This document shows positions 27,490-36,063 of a stretch of 64,000 bases of DNA, piece by piece. Position 1 is the stretch's first letter; every line of letters begins with the position of its first letter. The DNA lies in assembly GCF_001613445.1 (NCBI RefSeq), contig NZ_BDCJ01000019.1, positions 62,001 to 126,000 on the forward strand, read 5' to 3'. The translations under genes were made by a program, and so were the position numbers. The notes beneath the pieces are model-generated. The model was not told the origin of the DNA, did not search any database, and saw only the letters and a list, made by a program, of their open reading frames with translations. This DNA is from Nocardia grenadensis NBRC 108939. GTDB taxonomy: Bacteria > Actinomycetota > Actinomycetes > Mycobacteriales > Mycobacteriaceae.

Positions 27490-27785
27490 TGGTCACCAGC
27501 GACGAACAGATCGAACGCGTCCGTGAATTGGTCGCGGCGATTCCGCCGGGCCGGGTCGCGACCTACGGCGATATCGCGGCGGCGGCCGGACTGTCGACCC
27601 CGCGGACCGTGGGCTGGATCATGCGCACCGATTCCGCCGATCTGCCCTGGCACCGGGTGCTGGGCGCCTCGGGCCGGCCGGCCGCCCACCTCACCGACCG
27701 GCAGCTGCGGCTGCTCGCGGCCGAGGGCGTACCCGTCACCGACGGCCGGGTCACACTGCGTACCGCACGTCACCGGTTCGACTGA
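27489..27785 (+). CDS. alkyltransferase-like (ATL) protein of the MGMT family
   Basis: The 98-residue protein starts at ATG 27489, with TGATG overlap to the lipV stop. It has the MGMT DNA-binding core: IPPGRVATYGDIAAAAGLSTPRTVGWIMR and then PWHRVLGASGRP. The acceptor Cys of the PCHRV motif is replaced by Trp, the hallmark of ATL proteins. ATLs bind O6-alkylguanine without repairing it and recruit nucleotide excision repair. This fits the neighbouring DNA repair genes. Confidence 0.9.
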   Translation: MVTSDEQIERVRELVAAIPPGRVATYGDIAAAAGLSTPRTVGWIMRTDSADLPWHRVLGASGRPAAHLTDRQLRLLAAEGVPVTDGRVTLRTARHRFD

Positions 27786-27796
27786 ACCGCGGCCGG

Positions 27797-28588
27797 TCAG
27801 CCGGGTTCGAGCACGCGTTGCAGGAAGCGCCGCGTCCGCTCTTCCCGCGGCTCGCCGATCACCTGCTCCGCCGGGCCCCGCTCGACGATGACGCCCGCGT
27901 CGAGGAACAGGACCTGGTCGGCCACCTGCCGCGCGAACCGGATCTCGTGGGTGACAATCACCATCGTCCAGTCCTGGGTGGCCAGGTCCTTGATCACCGC
28001 CAGCACCTCACCGACCAGTTCGGGATCCAGCGCCGAGGTCGGCTCGTCGAACAGCACCACCCGCGGTTTCAGTGCCAGGGCCCGCGCGATCCCGACCCGC
28101 TGCTGCTGGCCGCCCGAGAGCTGGAACGGATAGGCGTCCACACGGTCGGCCAGACCCACCTGCGCCAACAGGGTCCGTGCCTCGGCGACCGCCTCTTCCC
28201 GAGGCCGCCGCTGGGCGACGACCGGACCTTCGACGATGTTCTCGAGCACCGTGCGATGTGGGAAGAGGTTGTGCGACTGGAAGACCATTCCGCTCTGGGC
28301 ACGCAACCGGCTCGTCTCCCGGCGCCCCACCCGCCCGCGGGGCAACCGGGCGAAGTCGATCTCGACATCGTCGATGCCGACCACTCCCCGCTCCGGGATA
28401 TCCAGCGCATTCAGTGACCGCAGCACGGTGGTCTTGCCCGACCCCGAAGGCCCCAACAGTACCGTCGCGGTTCCCCGCGGCGATTCGAAGTCGATACCGC
28501 GCAGCACCTGCCGGTCGCCGAAGGACTTCTCCAGGCCGCGCACCCGGATCCGGGCGAGCTCGGTGTTCTGGTCGGTGGTGTCGGTCAT
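27797..28588 (-). CDS. polar amino acid ABC transporter ATP-binding protein (GlnQ type)
   Basis: The protein has 263 residues with all ABC motifs: Walker A GPSGSGKT, Q-loop MVFQSHNLFPH, signature LSGGQQQRVGIARAL, Walker B VVLFDEPTSALDPE and the switch His in VIVTHEI. The closest type is the GlnQ/HisP class for polar amino acids. Its ATG overlaps the stop of the upstream permease gene by 4 bp, so the two are translationally coupled. Confidence 0.93.
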   Translation of the reverse strand: MTDTTDQNTELARIRVRGLEKSFGDRQVLRGIDFESPRGTATVLLGPSGSGKTTVLRSLNALDIPERGVVGIDDVEIDFARLPRGRVGRRETSRLRAQSGMVFQSHNLFPHRTVLENIVEGPVVAQRRPREEAVAEARTLLAQVGLADRVDAYPFQLSGGQQQRVGIARALALKPRVVLFDEPTSALDPELVGEVLAVIKDLATQDWTMVIVTHEIRFARQVADQVLFLDAGVIVERGPAEQVIGEPREERTRRFLQRVLEPG

Positions 28589-30063
28589 TTCGCCACGTAC
28601 CTGTCGAGTCGGGTCTCCAGTCGTTTCTGACCGGCGGAGAGGGCCACGCAGATCACCCAGTAGTACAGCGCGGCGAAAGTGTAGAGCGCGAGGAATTCAT
28701 TGCTCTCGGCCGCCGCGAGCTGGGCCTCCCGGAAGAGTTCGGTCAGCAGTACCACCGAGCCCAGGGAGGTGTCCTTGAGCAGCGAGAGCAAGGTGTTGGA
28801 CAGCGGCGGCACCGCGGTCCTGGTGGCCTGCGGAAGGATGATGCGGCGCAGCGTCTGCGCGTAGCCGAGGCCGACGGTGGCCGCCGCCTCGAACTGCCCC
28901 TTCGGCACGGACAGGATCGCCGACCGGATCACCTCGGCCGCATAGCCGGCCACATTGAGACTGAAGGCGATCACGGCCGCGAGGAACGGATCGAACTTCA
29001 ACCCGATCTGGGGCAGCCCGTAGAAGACGATGAACAGCTGGACCAGCAGCGGTGTTCCGCGAATTATCGAGATGAACGCGCGGGCCGGTCCGGCCAGGAC
29101 CCGGTAGGAGGAGATCCGCGCGAGCGCGACCAGCAGTGCGAGCCCGAGCCCGATCGCGAAACTCAGCGCGGTCAACGGGACGGTCACCTGCACCAGCCCG
29201 ACGAGCATCGGCCACGCCGCCCCGCGCAGCACTTCCCAGGTGTCGCGGTGGCCGCGGCCCTCGGACAGGTCGGCGCTGCCGCCGTCGGGTACCGACACAT
29301 CGGCCCGGAAGTATTTCTGCGAGATGGCGGCGAGCGTTCCGTCGGCGGCCAGCGCGGCGATCGCCCGGTTCGCCTGGTCCAGCAGTGCCGAGTCGTTCTC
29401 GCGGAAGGCGAGGACCTGTTCGCTGGTCTCCGCCCCGGCGTCACCGACGATCTCGATATCGGTGGACCCGGTACTGGCCAGGTAGTCGAGCACGGCGATG
29501 TTGTCGTTGACGATCGCGTCGACCCGGCCCTGGGTGAGCAGCGCGGCGGCCTGCGTGAACCCTTCGACCGCTTCGACGTGGGCCCCGGCGTCGCGCGCTA
29601 CCCGAGCCCAGTTGCTGGTGCTCGACTGCGCGGTGGTCCGGCCGGCCAGATCATCCAGGGTCCGGATGCGCTCGTCGCCGATGCGCCGGACGATCACCCC
29701 ACGGGAGTAGGTGTAGCTATCGGACAGGCCGTATTTCGCCCGGCGCTCGTCGTTGACCGAGACCTGGTTGGCGATGACGTCGATCCGGCCGGAGTCCAGC
29801 GCGGGAAAGATAGCGTCCCACTGGGTCTCGACGAATTCGATATTCCAGTCGGCCCGGTCGGCGATCTCCTCGATCACTTCGATGTCGTATCCGGTCAGCT
29901 GCCGGCTGCGCGGATCATGGAACGAGAACGGCGGATAGGTGCCCTCGGTACCGACCCGGACCACCGGCCGGTCGGGATCCTGCGCCGTCGCCATGCCCGG
30001 CTGCGTGACCCCGGCGAGCACCAGCAACAGGGACAGCACCATCCCCCGTAGTACGTGTCGCAT
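28585..30063 (-). CDS. fused substrate-binding protein and permease of an amino acid ABC transporter
   Basis: The protein has 492 residues from ATG 30063, chosen because GAGGGGG lies 6 nt upstream. Residues 1-27 are a signal peptide (MRHVLRGMVLSLLLVLAGV). Residues 30-255 form a type 3 periplasmic binding domain (VRVGTEGTYPPFSFHD; GYDIEVIEEIADR). Residues 275-490 form a HisM/GlnP-type permease with the EAA-loop motif EAAATVGLGYAQTLRRIILPQA. Such fusions are known for glutamine/glutamate importers. With the downstream ATPase it makes a two-gene transporter. Confidence 0.92.
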   Translation of the reverse strand: MRHVLRGMVLSLLLVLAGVTQPGMATAQDPDRPVVRVGTEGTYPPFSFHDPRSRQLTGYDIEVIEEIADRADWNIEFVETQWDAIFPALDSGRIDVIANQVSVNDERRAKYGLSDSYTYSRGVIVRRIGDERIRTLDDLAGRTTAQSSTSNWARVARDAGAHVEAVEGFTQAAALLTQGRVDAIVNDNIAVLDYLASTGSTDIEIVGDAGAETSEQVLAFRENDSALLDQANRAIAALAADGTLAAISQKYFRADVSVPDGGSADLSEGRGHRDTWEVLRGAAWPMLVGLVQVTVPLTALSFAIGLGLALLVALARISSYRVLAGPARAFISIIRGTPLLVQLFIVFYGLPQIGLKFDPFLAAVIAFSLNVAGYAAEVIRSAILSVPKGQFEAAATVGLGYAQTLRRIILPQATRTAVPPLSNTLLSLLKDTSLGSVVLLTELFREAQLAAAESNEFLALYTFAALYYWVICVALSAGQKRLETRLDRYVAK

Positions 30064-30237
30064 CGGCGACCCCCTCATTTCGGACGGAACCGGAATCCGG
30101 TCCTCGGAGGGAGAGTAGTGCGCCCCGGGCAGGGGCGCCGGACGGACCGGTGGCGGGCGGTCACCCCACTGTCCGGAAATCCGGCGGTCGGCGCCTCCGG
30201 ACCGCCCATCGTCCCAGACGGCGAATAGCATGACCGT

Positions 30238-32028
30238 ATGCCGAATTCTCCGCTGGCTCCGGACGTGATCGTGCTCGCCGGGGGGCGGGCCAGCCGTATG
30301 GGCGGCGTCGACAAACCGGGCCTGGTGGTCGGCGGGCGGTCCATGCTGCAGACGGCGCTGGCCGCGGTGGCCTCCCTCGGGCGGACGGTGGTGGTCGGGC
30401 CGCCGCGCCCGGACCTCGCCGCGCATATCGTGCAGACCAGGGAGCCGGAGCCGGGCTCGGGTCCGGTCGCGGCGGTCGCGGCCGGCCTGGCCGCGCTCGG
30501 TGCCGAACCCGCGCCCCGGATCGTCGTCCTCGCCGCGGACCTTCCGTTCCTCACCGACACGGCGATCGGTGAATTGGTGCGGCAGAGTGCGGATTTCGAC
30601 GCGGTGTTCGCCGCCGACCCTGCCGGGCGCCCCCAGTATCTGATCGGCGTGTGGCGGACCGAACCGCTCGCGACCCGGCTCGCCGAACTCGACAGCGTGC
30701 TCAACCAGCCGATGAAAGCCCTGGTCCCGCATCGCACGACCATCGTGGAACTGCCCGGGATAGACGACTGTGATACCCCCGGCGAGATCGCCGCCGCCCG
30801 CAGCGCACTCGGCGACCGGGGCGCCGGCGATTCCGCGCCGGCCGCTCCCCGGGCCGACACTGCGCCGGTATCACTCGAGCGGGCCCGGGAACTGCTGCGT
30901 ACCGACCTGTCCCGGCTCCCCGAACACGAGGCGGATCTGCCCGCGGTGCGCGGGGCCGCCCTCGCCGCACCGCTCACCGCCGCCGAGGCCCTGCCCCGCT
31001 TCGATGTCTCGGCCATGGACGGGTACGCCGTCGCCGGGGACGGCCCGTGGGAGCTGCGCGCCGATATCGGTTTCGCCGGCGGGCAGCGACCCGACGGGCT
31101 ACGTCCGGGCGAAGCGGTGCGGATCGCCACCGGCGCCCAGGTTCCGGAAGGCACCACCCGGGTGCTGCGCGACGAGTTCGCTCGGATCGCCGGCGACCGC
31201 GTAGTGCACCGGCTTCCGGAGACCCCGCCGCGCTCCGATATCCGCCGCCGCGGCGAGGACCGCACTCCCGGCGACGAGATCGCACCGGCCGGCACCGCGG
31301 TGACGCCCGCGCTCGTCTCCGCCGCCGCGGCCGTCGAGGTCACCACCGCCGCGGTCCGCGGTCCGGTCCGCGCTCGTATCGTCATGACCGGCGACGAGAT
31401 CCGCAGCAGCGGTCCGCTGCGGGCGGGGCAGACGCGCGATTCGATCGGCCCGATCCTGCCCGAACTGCTCGCCGCGCACGGTGTCCCGCTGCTCGACCGG
31501 GTGCACCTCCGCGATACCGCCCACGGTTTCGACCAGGTCCTTGCCACGGCGGCCGATTGCGAGCTGTTGGTCGTGGTCGGAGCCACCGGTGGGGGTGCGG
31601 CCGATCAGCTACGCGGTGCTCTGGACCGCTGTGGGGCGCGGTTGCTGGTGTCCCGGCTCGCCCTGCGTCCGGGCGGGTCCACCGTCGTCGCCGAACTCGA
31701 TTCCACGACAACGGTTCTCGGCCTTCCCGGCAATCCTTACGCGGCGATCGCGACCCTGCTCGCCCTGGTACCCGCGATCGTCGGAGGCCGTACTGGCGCC
31801 CCCGCTCCCCGCCGGGCCCGCGGGCCCCTGCGAAACGCGGGCGAGATCTCCGGCGCGGTGGCGCGGATCGTGCCCGCCCGGTACGCGACACAGCCAGGTG
31901 GCGGTTGGGTGGGTGATCCGGCGATCCGCACCGCCCACCTCGGCGGACTCATCGACCGCGACGGTCTGGTCGTCGTGCCGGCGAGGGCCCGCGACGACGA
32001 CCACGTCGAGTTCATCCCCCTGGTCTAG
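30238..32028 (+). CDS. MobA-MoeA fusion, molybdenum cofactor synthesis
   Basis: The protein has 596 residues. The N-terminal part (1 to about 195) is a MobA-type nucleotidyltransferase: VLAGGRASRMGGVDKPGL, LAADLPFLT and NQPMKALVPH. An alanine-rich linker leads to a MoeA-like molybdotransferase (about 210-596): SAMDGYAVAGDGPW, IATGAQVPEG, IVMTGDEI, VLGLPGNPYAAIATL. The canonical GGVSVG loop is altered to GATGGGAAD, so activity is not certain. MoeA inserts Mo into molybdopterin; MobA adds GMP. Its place near nirBD and narK suggests it serves a nitrate reductase encoded elsewhere. Confidence 0.88.
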   Translation: MPNSPLAPDVIVLAGGRASRMGGVDKPGLVVGGRSMLQTALAAVASLGRTVVVGPPRPDLAAHIVQTREPEPGSGPVAAVAAGLAALGAEPAPRIVVLAADLPFLTDTAIGELVRQSADFDAVFAADPAGRPQYLIGVWRTEPLATRLAELDSVLNQPMKALVPHRTTIVELPGIDDCDTPGEIAAARSALGDRGAGDSAPAAPRADTAPVSLERARELLRTDLSRLPEHEADLPAVRGAALAAPLTAAEALPRFDVSAMDGYAVAGDGPWELRADIGFAGGQRPDGLRPGEAVRIATGAQVPEGTTRVLRDEFARIAGDRVVHRLPETPPRSDIRRRGEDRTPGDEIAPAGTAVTPALVSAAAAVEVTTAAVRGPVRARIVMTGDEIRSSGPLRAGQTRDSIGPILPELLAAHGVPLLDRVHLRDTAHGFDQVLATAADCELLVVVGATGGGAADQLRGALDRCGARLLVSRLALRPGGSTVVAELDSTTTVLGLPGNPYAAIATLLALVPAIVGGRTGAPAPRRARGPLRNAGEISGAVARIVPARYATQPGGGWVGDPAIRTAHLGGLIDRDGLVVVPARARDDDHVEFIPLV

Positions 32029-32242
32029 CCGTGTGCCCGGTTCCGATCGGCGCTGCTCCGGTCGTCTATGTTCGCTGACACGCGGGAGTGACCGGCGGCG
32101 CCCATACGCCGATCTTGTGTACACAGATCCACACTTCCACCGGCTGGGAACAGTCGCGGCGAGCGGCGCGGCTACGGATCATCTACGCTGACTGCCCGAT
32201 CCAACCGCGTCGGCGGTCGCTCGAGCAAATTCGAGGTACGCG

Positions 32243-32980
32243 ATGTTCAGCGTTTTCCGGTGGGGGCGGAGCCGGCGTCCCCTATCCGCCACCGTATGCG
32301 CGGTGCTCGCCGCCGCCGGTGCGGCGCTGATCCCCGGATACACCGCGGTGGCCGCACCCACCGCGGCCGCACCCGCCGTGACGGTGTACCCGGGCATGGA
32401 GATCCGGCATACCGAGATAGCCGACGGGAAGGCGGTCACCACCCGCTGCACCGTGGGACTCACCGGTTCGATCGGCTCGGCCCAGTACGCGGTGACCGCC
32501 GGCCACTGCTACCACCAGGGAATCGTCACCGACAAAATCGGTAACCCGATCGGCTGGTTCGAATTCCACCGCCCGGACGAGGGCCTGAAGTTCGGTTTCG
32601 GGTTGATCCGCCTGTACGACGGGATCGGCGTCGCCGCCTCCATGGGCCGGTTCGGGCTGTCCACGGTGGATATGAAACCGCAGCTGGGACAGGAGATCTG
32701 CAAGATCGGCGCGACCACCGGCTGGAGTTGCGGATCGATCACCGAAGCGAACGAGGAGTGGCTCTACGCGACCAACGCGCTCGGCGCCGAGGCCGGCGAC
32801 TCCGGGGCGGTGGTCTACCGCCAGACCTCCGACGGGCATGCCGCGTTCGTCGGGATCCTGGTGGCCTACGACGACGCCCAGGGCCGCAGCGCGGTCGTGG
32901 AACCGGCCGCCCTGCTGTTCGAGCAGATCGACCGGTACGGCCCGACCCGCGACGACCCGTTCGTCTGGTACCGGGTCTGA
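32243..32980 (+). CDS. secreted trypsin-like (S1) serine protease homologue
   Basis: The protein has 245 residues with a signal peptide (1 to about 40, MFSVFRWGRSRRPLSATVCAVLA). The His motif is VTAGHCYHQG and the Ser motif EAGDSGAVVY. The Asp of the triad is not evident: where DxALIRL is expected, the protein reads FGFGLIRLYDG. It may use another acid or be inactive. Two cysteine pairs are plausible (CTVGL/GHC and C at EICKI/WSCGS). It faces a decayed gene downstream. Confidence 0.82.
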   Translation: MFSVFRWGRSRRPLSATVCAVLAAAGAALIPGYTAVAAPTAAAPAVTVYPGMEIRHTEIADGKAVTTRCTVGLTGSIGSAQYAVTAGHCYHQGIVTDKIGNPIGWFEFHRPDEGLKFGFGLIRLYDGIGVAASMGRFGLSTVDMKPQLGQEICKIGATTGWSCGSITEANEEWLYATNALGAEAGDSGAVVYRQTSDGHAAFVGILVAYDDAQGRSAVVEPAALLFEQIDRYGPTRDDPFVWYRV

Positions 32981-33032
32981 TCCCCTGCGGGGTCGCCAGG
33001 GTCTGCTCCTATGCGACCCCGCACCCGGTGAG

Positions 33033-33212
33033 GTACTGCACTTCTCCGAAGACCCGACGATCACCCGCTTCGTGCCCCATACGGCCGCGACCGCCCGGCA
33101 GGCCGAACCGTATGTCTGGGCCGTCGACGCGGCCCGCGCACCCGACCACTGGCAGACCCTGACCACCAGCACACCGGGGTTCAGCGGCATCCGGTTACGG
33201 AACGCGCGCTGA
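33033..33212 (+). pseudogene. DUF6886-like gene remnant
   Basis: The frame reads VLHFSEDPTITRFVPHTAAT and then RQAEPYVWAVDAARAPDHW. It closely resembles the N-terminus of DUF6886 proteins as I recall them. The expected start ATG is GTA (33033), and after DHW the sequence no longer fits the family and stops within 20 codons. I read it as a start-less, 3'-truncated remnant. A short gene with a non-standard start cannot be excluded. Confidence 0.5.
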
Positions 33213-33252
33213 CGGGCCGCCCGCCGCTATGCCCGGCGAGCAGCGCGAGTGG

Positions 33253-34122
33253 TCAGCGTACCGACGCCCGGTCCCCGGCCCGGACCGCGCGGCGGTAGCG
33301 GTCCGCGATCAACCGGACCACGGAGGGATGGACCCCGATCGGCTCGGCCACTCCGGTCGCCCCCGCCCGGTGCAGCCGCTCGTGGAAGAGCCCGTGCGCG
33401 AGCAGGTACGAGGCGATGAACACCCGCTCCTGTCCGGTCTCCCGGAGCTGAGCCACGACTTCGGGTACCCGGGGCGCCCCGGTGGCGACGTAGGCGGTGC
33501 GCACCGGCGTCGCGAGCTGCGCGGTGAGCATGGCGGCGGCGCGGCGCACATCGGCACGAGCGCGCGGGTCCGAGGAGCCGGCGGCCGCGAAGACCACGGC
33601 ATCCCCGGACCGCCAACCGGCCGCCCGCAACCGTACGGCCATGACGCGGGCCAGCGCGGGGTCGGGGCCCATGGCCGCGGTGACGGTCACCGCGAGATGC
33701 CCGCTGTCGGCCACCTCGCGGGGTACGTCCTGGTAGACGTGATATCCGGAGGCCAGGAAGGCCGGCACCAGCACGGCCGGAACGGAATCGCCGGCCACCA
33801 CGGCCCGGGTGGCCAGATCGCGCAACACCTCGGCCGGCGAGGGGCCGAGCACATCGACGAAGGCTGTGCGCACGGCCGGGTTCGCGCCGCTGTCCGCCTC
33901 GGATCCCGCCGGTGGCTCGGGTGGACATCCGCAGTTCACGTAGCCGGGCGCCGGGGCATGACGGCCGGGCGAGCCGGGATGGACACACCCTGCGTCCGGG
34001 ACGCCGGGACGCCGGTCCAGTTCGTGCCCGACCGCTTCGGCCAGCGCGGCGATCATCTGCACGCCCTTCGCGCTGCGGGTGCCGTGCGCGACCAGCACCA
34101 GCGCGGGCCGCGGCCGCCTCAC
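33253..34122 (-). CDS. sirohydrochlorin chelatase (CbiX/SirB family)
   Basis: The protein has 289 residues from GTG 34122, overlapping the upstream stop by 4 bp. Two CbiX-like halves are seen, starting PALVLVAHGTRSAKGVQMI and DAVVFAAAGSSDPRARADV. A metal-binding His is expected in the HGT motif, and FLASGYHVYQDVP is typical. Between the first strand and the first helix there is an unusual Cys/His/Pro-rich loop (CVHPGSPGRH...NCGCPPEP). The enzyme inserts iron or cobalt into sirohydrochlorin. Coupling to hemD and nirBD indicates siroheme supply for nitrite reductase. Confidence 0.9.
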   Translation of the reverse strand: MRRPRPALVLVAHGTRSAKGVQMIAALAEAVGHELDRRPGVPDAGCVHPGSPGRHAPAPGYVNCGCPPEPPAGSEADSGANPAVRTAFVDVLGPSPAEVLRDLATRAVVAGDSVPAVLVPAFLASGYHVYQDVPREVADSGHLAVTVTAAMGPDPALARVMAVRLRAAGWRSGDAVVFAAAGSSDPRARADVRRAAAMLTAQLATPVRTAYVATGAPRVPEVVAQLRETGQERVFIASYLLAHGLFHERLHRAGATGVAEPIGVHPSVVRLIADRYRRAVRAGDRASVR

Positions 34123-35333
34123 CCCGGCACCACCGTCCGGACATAGCGCGCGTTGCGCGCCGGGGCCGCCGGCGCCGGATCGGCATTGTTGTCGGTGCAT
34201 TCGGCCGGATCCATGGCCAGCCGGTACCCGCGCTTGACCACGGTCTGGATCGCTTTGGGGGTGCCCAGACCCGCCCGCAGCCGCGCGATCGCGGTCTCCA
34301 CCGCGTGCGTATCGTCACCGCCGCCGGGCAGCGCGGCCAGCAGATTCTCGCGGGAGACCACCCGGCCCGGCTGGCGGGCCAGTGAACGCATCAGTGCCAT
34401 GGGCGCCGGGGCGAGCTGTTTCACCGTGCCGTCCACCACCACACACGCACCGCGCACACTGATGGTGTGCCCGGCGGCATTGATGCGGCCGGCCCGGCGC
34501 GGAAGTTCCTCGGCGACATGGCGGGCCAGGGCGCCCAGCCGGGCCCGGCCGGGCATCGTGGTGGGCACCCCGAGCTCCTCGAGCGGGGCCGCGGTGATCG
34601 GGCCGACGCACGCCGCCGGCACCCGGCTGCGCAATGCGTGCAACACCCCCTCCAGCACTCCGGTCTCCTCGGCGCGCATCAGCATCGAGGCCACCGCCGG
34701 AGCACTGGTGAAAGTCACACAGTCGATCGCGGAGGTCACGACGGCCTCGATCAGCTGATCCATCGGACCGCGGTCGGCGGGCGGCTCCCACCGGTACACC
34801 GGCACGGGCACCACATCGGCGCCCGCGCACCGCAGCACCTCGCAGAAGTCGGGGATCGGTTCCCATTCGGTGGTGGCGCCATGCAACTGGACCGCGATTC
34901 GCACGCCCTCGACACCCTCGGCGAGCAGATGATCCAGCACCTCCGCCGAGGACTCCGACACCGGGGACCACTCCTCGCGCAGTTCCGCGGCCCGGATCGC
35001 GCCCTTGGCCTTCGGGCCCCGGGCCAGCATCCGGGTGCCGCCCAGAGTCGCACGCAACTGTTCGGCCAGGCCCCAGCCCTCGGCAGCCTCCATCCAGCCA
35101 CGGAACCCGATACCGGTGGTGGCCACCGCGATCTGCGGCGGGTCGGCGACCAGGTCACCGGTCACCCGTTCCAGTTCGGTGTCGTCGGCGAGCGGGATGA
35201 TCCGGATGGCCGGTGCGGATACGACCGACGCACCCCGCCGGGTGAGCAGGCTGGCGAACTCCTCGGCCCGCCGGGCCGCGGTGATACCGATCGTGAAGCC
35301 GGCCAGCGCGGTGTTCGTCTCCGGAACCGTCAT
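34119..35333 (-). CDS. uroporphyrinogen-III synthase domain fused to a winged-helix DNA-binding domain
   Basis: The protein has 404 residues from ATG 35333, which overlaps the nirD stop by 4 bp. The N-terminal HemD-like part (1 to about 270) begins TIGITAARRAEEFASLLTRR and contains FTSAPAVASMLMRAEE. The C-terminal part (about 290-385) is an OmpR-type winged helix: LMRSLARQPGRVVSRENLL and HAVETAIARLRAGLG...VVKRGYRL. The same fusion is known in actinobacterial nitrite operons (Rv0260c type) and is proposed to act as a regulator. It may make uroporphyrinogen III, regulate, or both. Confidence 0.9.
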   Translation of the reverse strand: MTVPETNTALAGFTIGITAARRAEEFASLLTRRGASVVSAPAIRIIPLADDTELERVTGDLVADPPQIAVATTGIGFRGWMEAAEGWGLAEQLRATLGGTRMLARGPKAKGAIRAAELREEWSPVSESSAEVLDHLLAEGVEGVRIAVQLHGATTEWEPIPDFCEVLRCAGADVVPVPVYRWEPPADRGPMDQLIEAVVTSAIDCVTFTSAPAVASMLMRAEETGVLEGVLHALRSRVPAACVGPITAAPLEELGVPTTMPGRARLGALARHVAEELPRRAGRINAAGHTISVRGACVVVDGTVKQLAPAPMALMRSLARQPGRVVSRENLLAALPGGGDDTHAVETAIARLRAGLGTPKAIQTVVKRGYRLAMDPAECTDNNADPAPAAPARNARYVRTVVPG

Positions 35334-35728
35334 ACCGGGCAGCCGTCCGGGGCCACCGTCACGGGCCTGCCCGAGATCGACACCTGTCCGTCGTCCACGC
35401 GCACGGAATATACCGGCAGGCTCGTCGTCGCGTCGTCCAGGCACCGGCCGTCCAGCAGGGAGAAGGCCTGCTTCAACAGCGGTGACACGACCACCGGCTC
35501 ACCGCCGCGATCGCCGACGATACCGCGCGACATCACTGCCGCCCGGCCGAACGGATCGATATTGCCGACCGCGTACAACGTGCCCTCGGGCAGCAGGAAC
35601 AGGGCCACCTGGGCGCCGCCGGGCAGCAGCACCGCCACACCGCGGCCGGGGATCAGGTACTCGAGCGGGCACGCCCGGGTCCACCCGGTGGTGGCCGGAA
35701 CAACTACTGGGGTGTCGATCACGGTCAT
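35330..35728 (-). CDS. nirD: assimilatory nitrite reductase small subunit NirD
   Basis: The protein has 132 residues from ATG 35728 with GGAGGAG 6 nt upstream. It is a Rieske-like domain (WTRACPLEYLIPGRGVAVLL; GTLYAVGNIDPFGRAAVMSRGIVGDRGGEPVVVSPLLKQAF) without the Cys-His iron-sulfur ligands, as usual for NirD. It pairs with NirB for NADH-dependent reduction of nitrite to ammonium. It is separated from nirB by a repeat-filled 298-bp gap and coupled to the HemD fusion. Confidence 0.93.
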   Translation of the reverse strand: MTVIDTPVVVPATTGWTRACPLEYLIPGRGVAVLLPGGAQVALFLLPEGTLYAVGNIDPFGRAAVMSRGIVGDRGGEPVVVSPLLKQAFSLLDGRCLDDATTSLPVYSVRVDDGQVSISGRPVTVAPDGCPV

Positions 35729-35829
35729 TGGTGTCTCCTCCACACGCCGTTACCCATTGGTACCGGCGGCCTGTTTCTTGACGGTTAAGCCGTCATTTCC
35801 CACTCGTAGCGGCCGACGCCGAAGCCCTG

Positions 35830-36063
35830 CCGGGCAGGCTGTGCCGATCGCGGCCCGCCCGGCACGCCCTACGTGGTTACGCCGCACTGCCGCCTCCGGG
35901 CATACCGGGCAGGCTGTGCCCATCGCGGCCCGCCCGGCACGCCCTATGTGGTTACGCCGCACTGCCGCCTCCGGGCATACCGGGCAGGCTGTGCCCATCG
36001 CGGCCCGCCCGGCACGCCCTACGTGGTTACGCCGCACTGCCGCCTCCGGGCATACCGGGCAGG
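35830..36063. repeat. 75-bp tandem array between nirB and nirD, including the nirB 3' end
   Basis: The sequence GGTTACGCCGCACTGCCGCC recurs at 35875, 35950 and 36025, a period of exactly 75 bp. Two full units follow a partial unit (35830-35874), and the last unit overlaps nirB codons and stop at 36027-36063. Copies are nearly identical. Each full unit contains an inverted repeat (CCGGGCAGGC with GCCCGCCCGG) able to form a hairpin. Confidence 0.92.
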
